NCBI GenBank assembly: GCA_016207545.1
Contig: JACQPO010000214.1
Span: forward strand, 1-5,752
Reading direction: 5' to 3'
DNA: 5,752 nucleotides
From: Methanobacteriota archaeon
Lineage (GTDB): Archaea > Thermoplasmatota > Thermoplasmata > RBG-16-68-12 > EA-27
The position numbers and the translations under genes are program-made. Every line of letters begins with the position of its first letter. The first letter of the stretch is position 1. Below are positions 5,718 to 5,752 of this stretch, in pieces. The notes under the pieces were generated by a model, which saw only the letters and a list, made by a program, of their open reading frames with translations, was not told where the DNA came from and did not search any database.

Positions 5718-5725
5718 CCTTCTCC
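5718..5725 (-). promoter_or_regulatory. Ribosome binding site for the methyltransferase GTG start
   Basis: GGAGAAGG on the minus strand lies 5 nt before the GTG at 5712. It is the main reason for preferring that start over an N-terminal extension beyond the window edge. Confidence 0.5.
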
Positions 5726-5752
5726 GGGCTCAGGCCGCGCCTCGCGCGGGCG

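Noticed and set aside
1..5752. CRISPR arrays, tRNA or rRNA genes, insertion sequences and integrase sites
   Set aside because: No regularly spaced repeats, cloverleaf-like sequences, transposase motifs or matching flanking repeats were seen on either strand.

Overview
The window looks like a piece of a GC-rich archaeal chromosome, most likely from a euryarchaeal lineage. The main evidence is a three-OB-fold archaeal replication protein A (RPA) with a zinc finger, followed by an RPA-associated protein of the COG3390 type, plus a tandem pair of KaiC/RecA-superfamily proteins. Promoters also look archaeal: AT-rich TATA-like boxes stand out in otherwise GC-rich spacers. Proteins are not extremely acidic, so a typical haloarchaeon is unlikely. 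A high-GC uncultured Thermoplasmata-type organism would fit, but that is only a guess.

Layout. (1) 1-1272, minus strand: a two-gene unit of KaiC-like proteins. The upstream gene (379-1272) encodes a KaiC-fold protein whose Walker A lysine and threonine and whose catalytic glutamate pair are all replaced, so it is probably not an ATPase. The downstream gene (374 to beyond base 1) encodes a canonical KaiC ATPase and is cut by the window edge. (2) 1273-1404: a divergent promoter region with a TATA-like box facing each way and an 8-bp inverted repeat almost exactly midway between them. (3) 1405-2244, plus strand: a SirB1-family protein (transglutaminase-like domain plus TPR), a family better known from bacteria. 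(4) 2251-4805, minus strand: a compact three-gene unit in the order rpa, a 107-residue unrecognised helical protein, and the RPA-associated protein. The gaps are 1 and 10 nt. (5) 4806-4893: the rpa upstream region, with a TATA box and a perfect 10-bp inverted repeat, one arm of which contains the rpa start codon. (6) 4894-5712, minus strand: a class I SAM-dependent methyltransferase whose frame stays open to the right edge.

The rpa unit makes the single-stranded DNA-binding machinery used in replication, recombination and repair. The small protein between its two known components is the best candidate for something undescribed, because its position and ribosome binding site imply it is made together with them. 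The KaiC pair suggests an active/inactive heteromeric ATPase, probably in signalling or regulation, although its target is not visible here. No mobile elements, CRISPR arrays, tRNA or rRNA genes were seen. No stretch longer than 300 bases lacks a gene.
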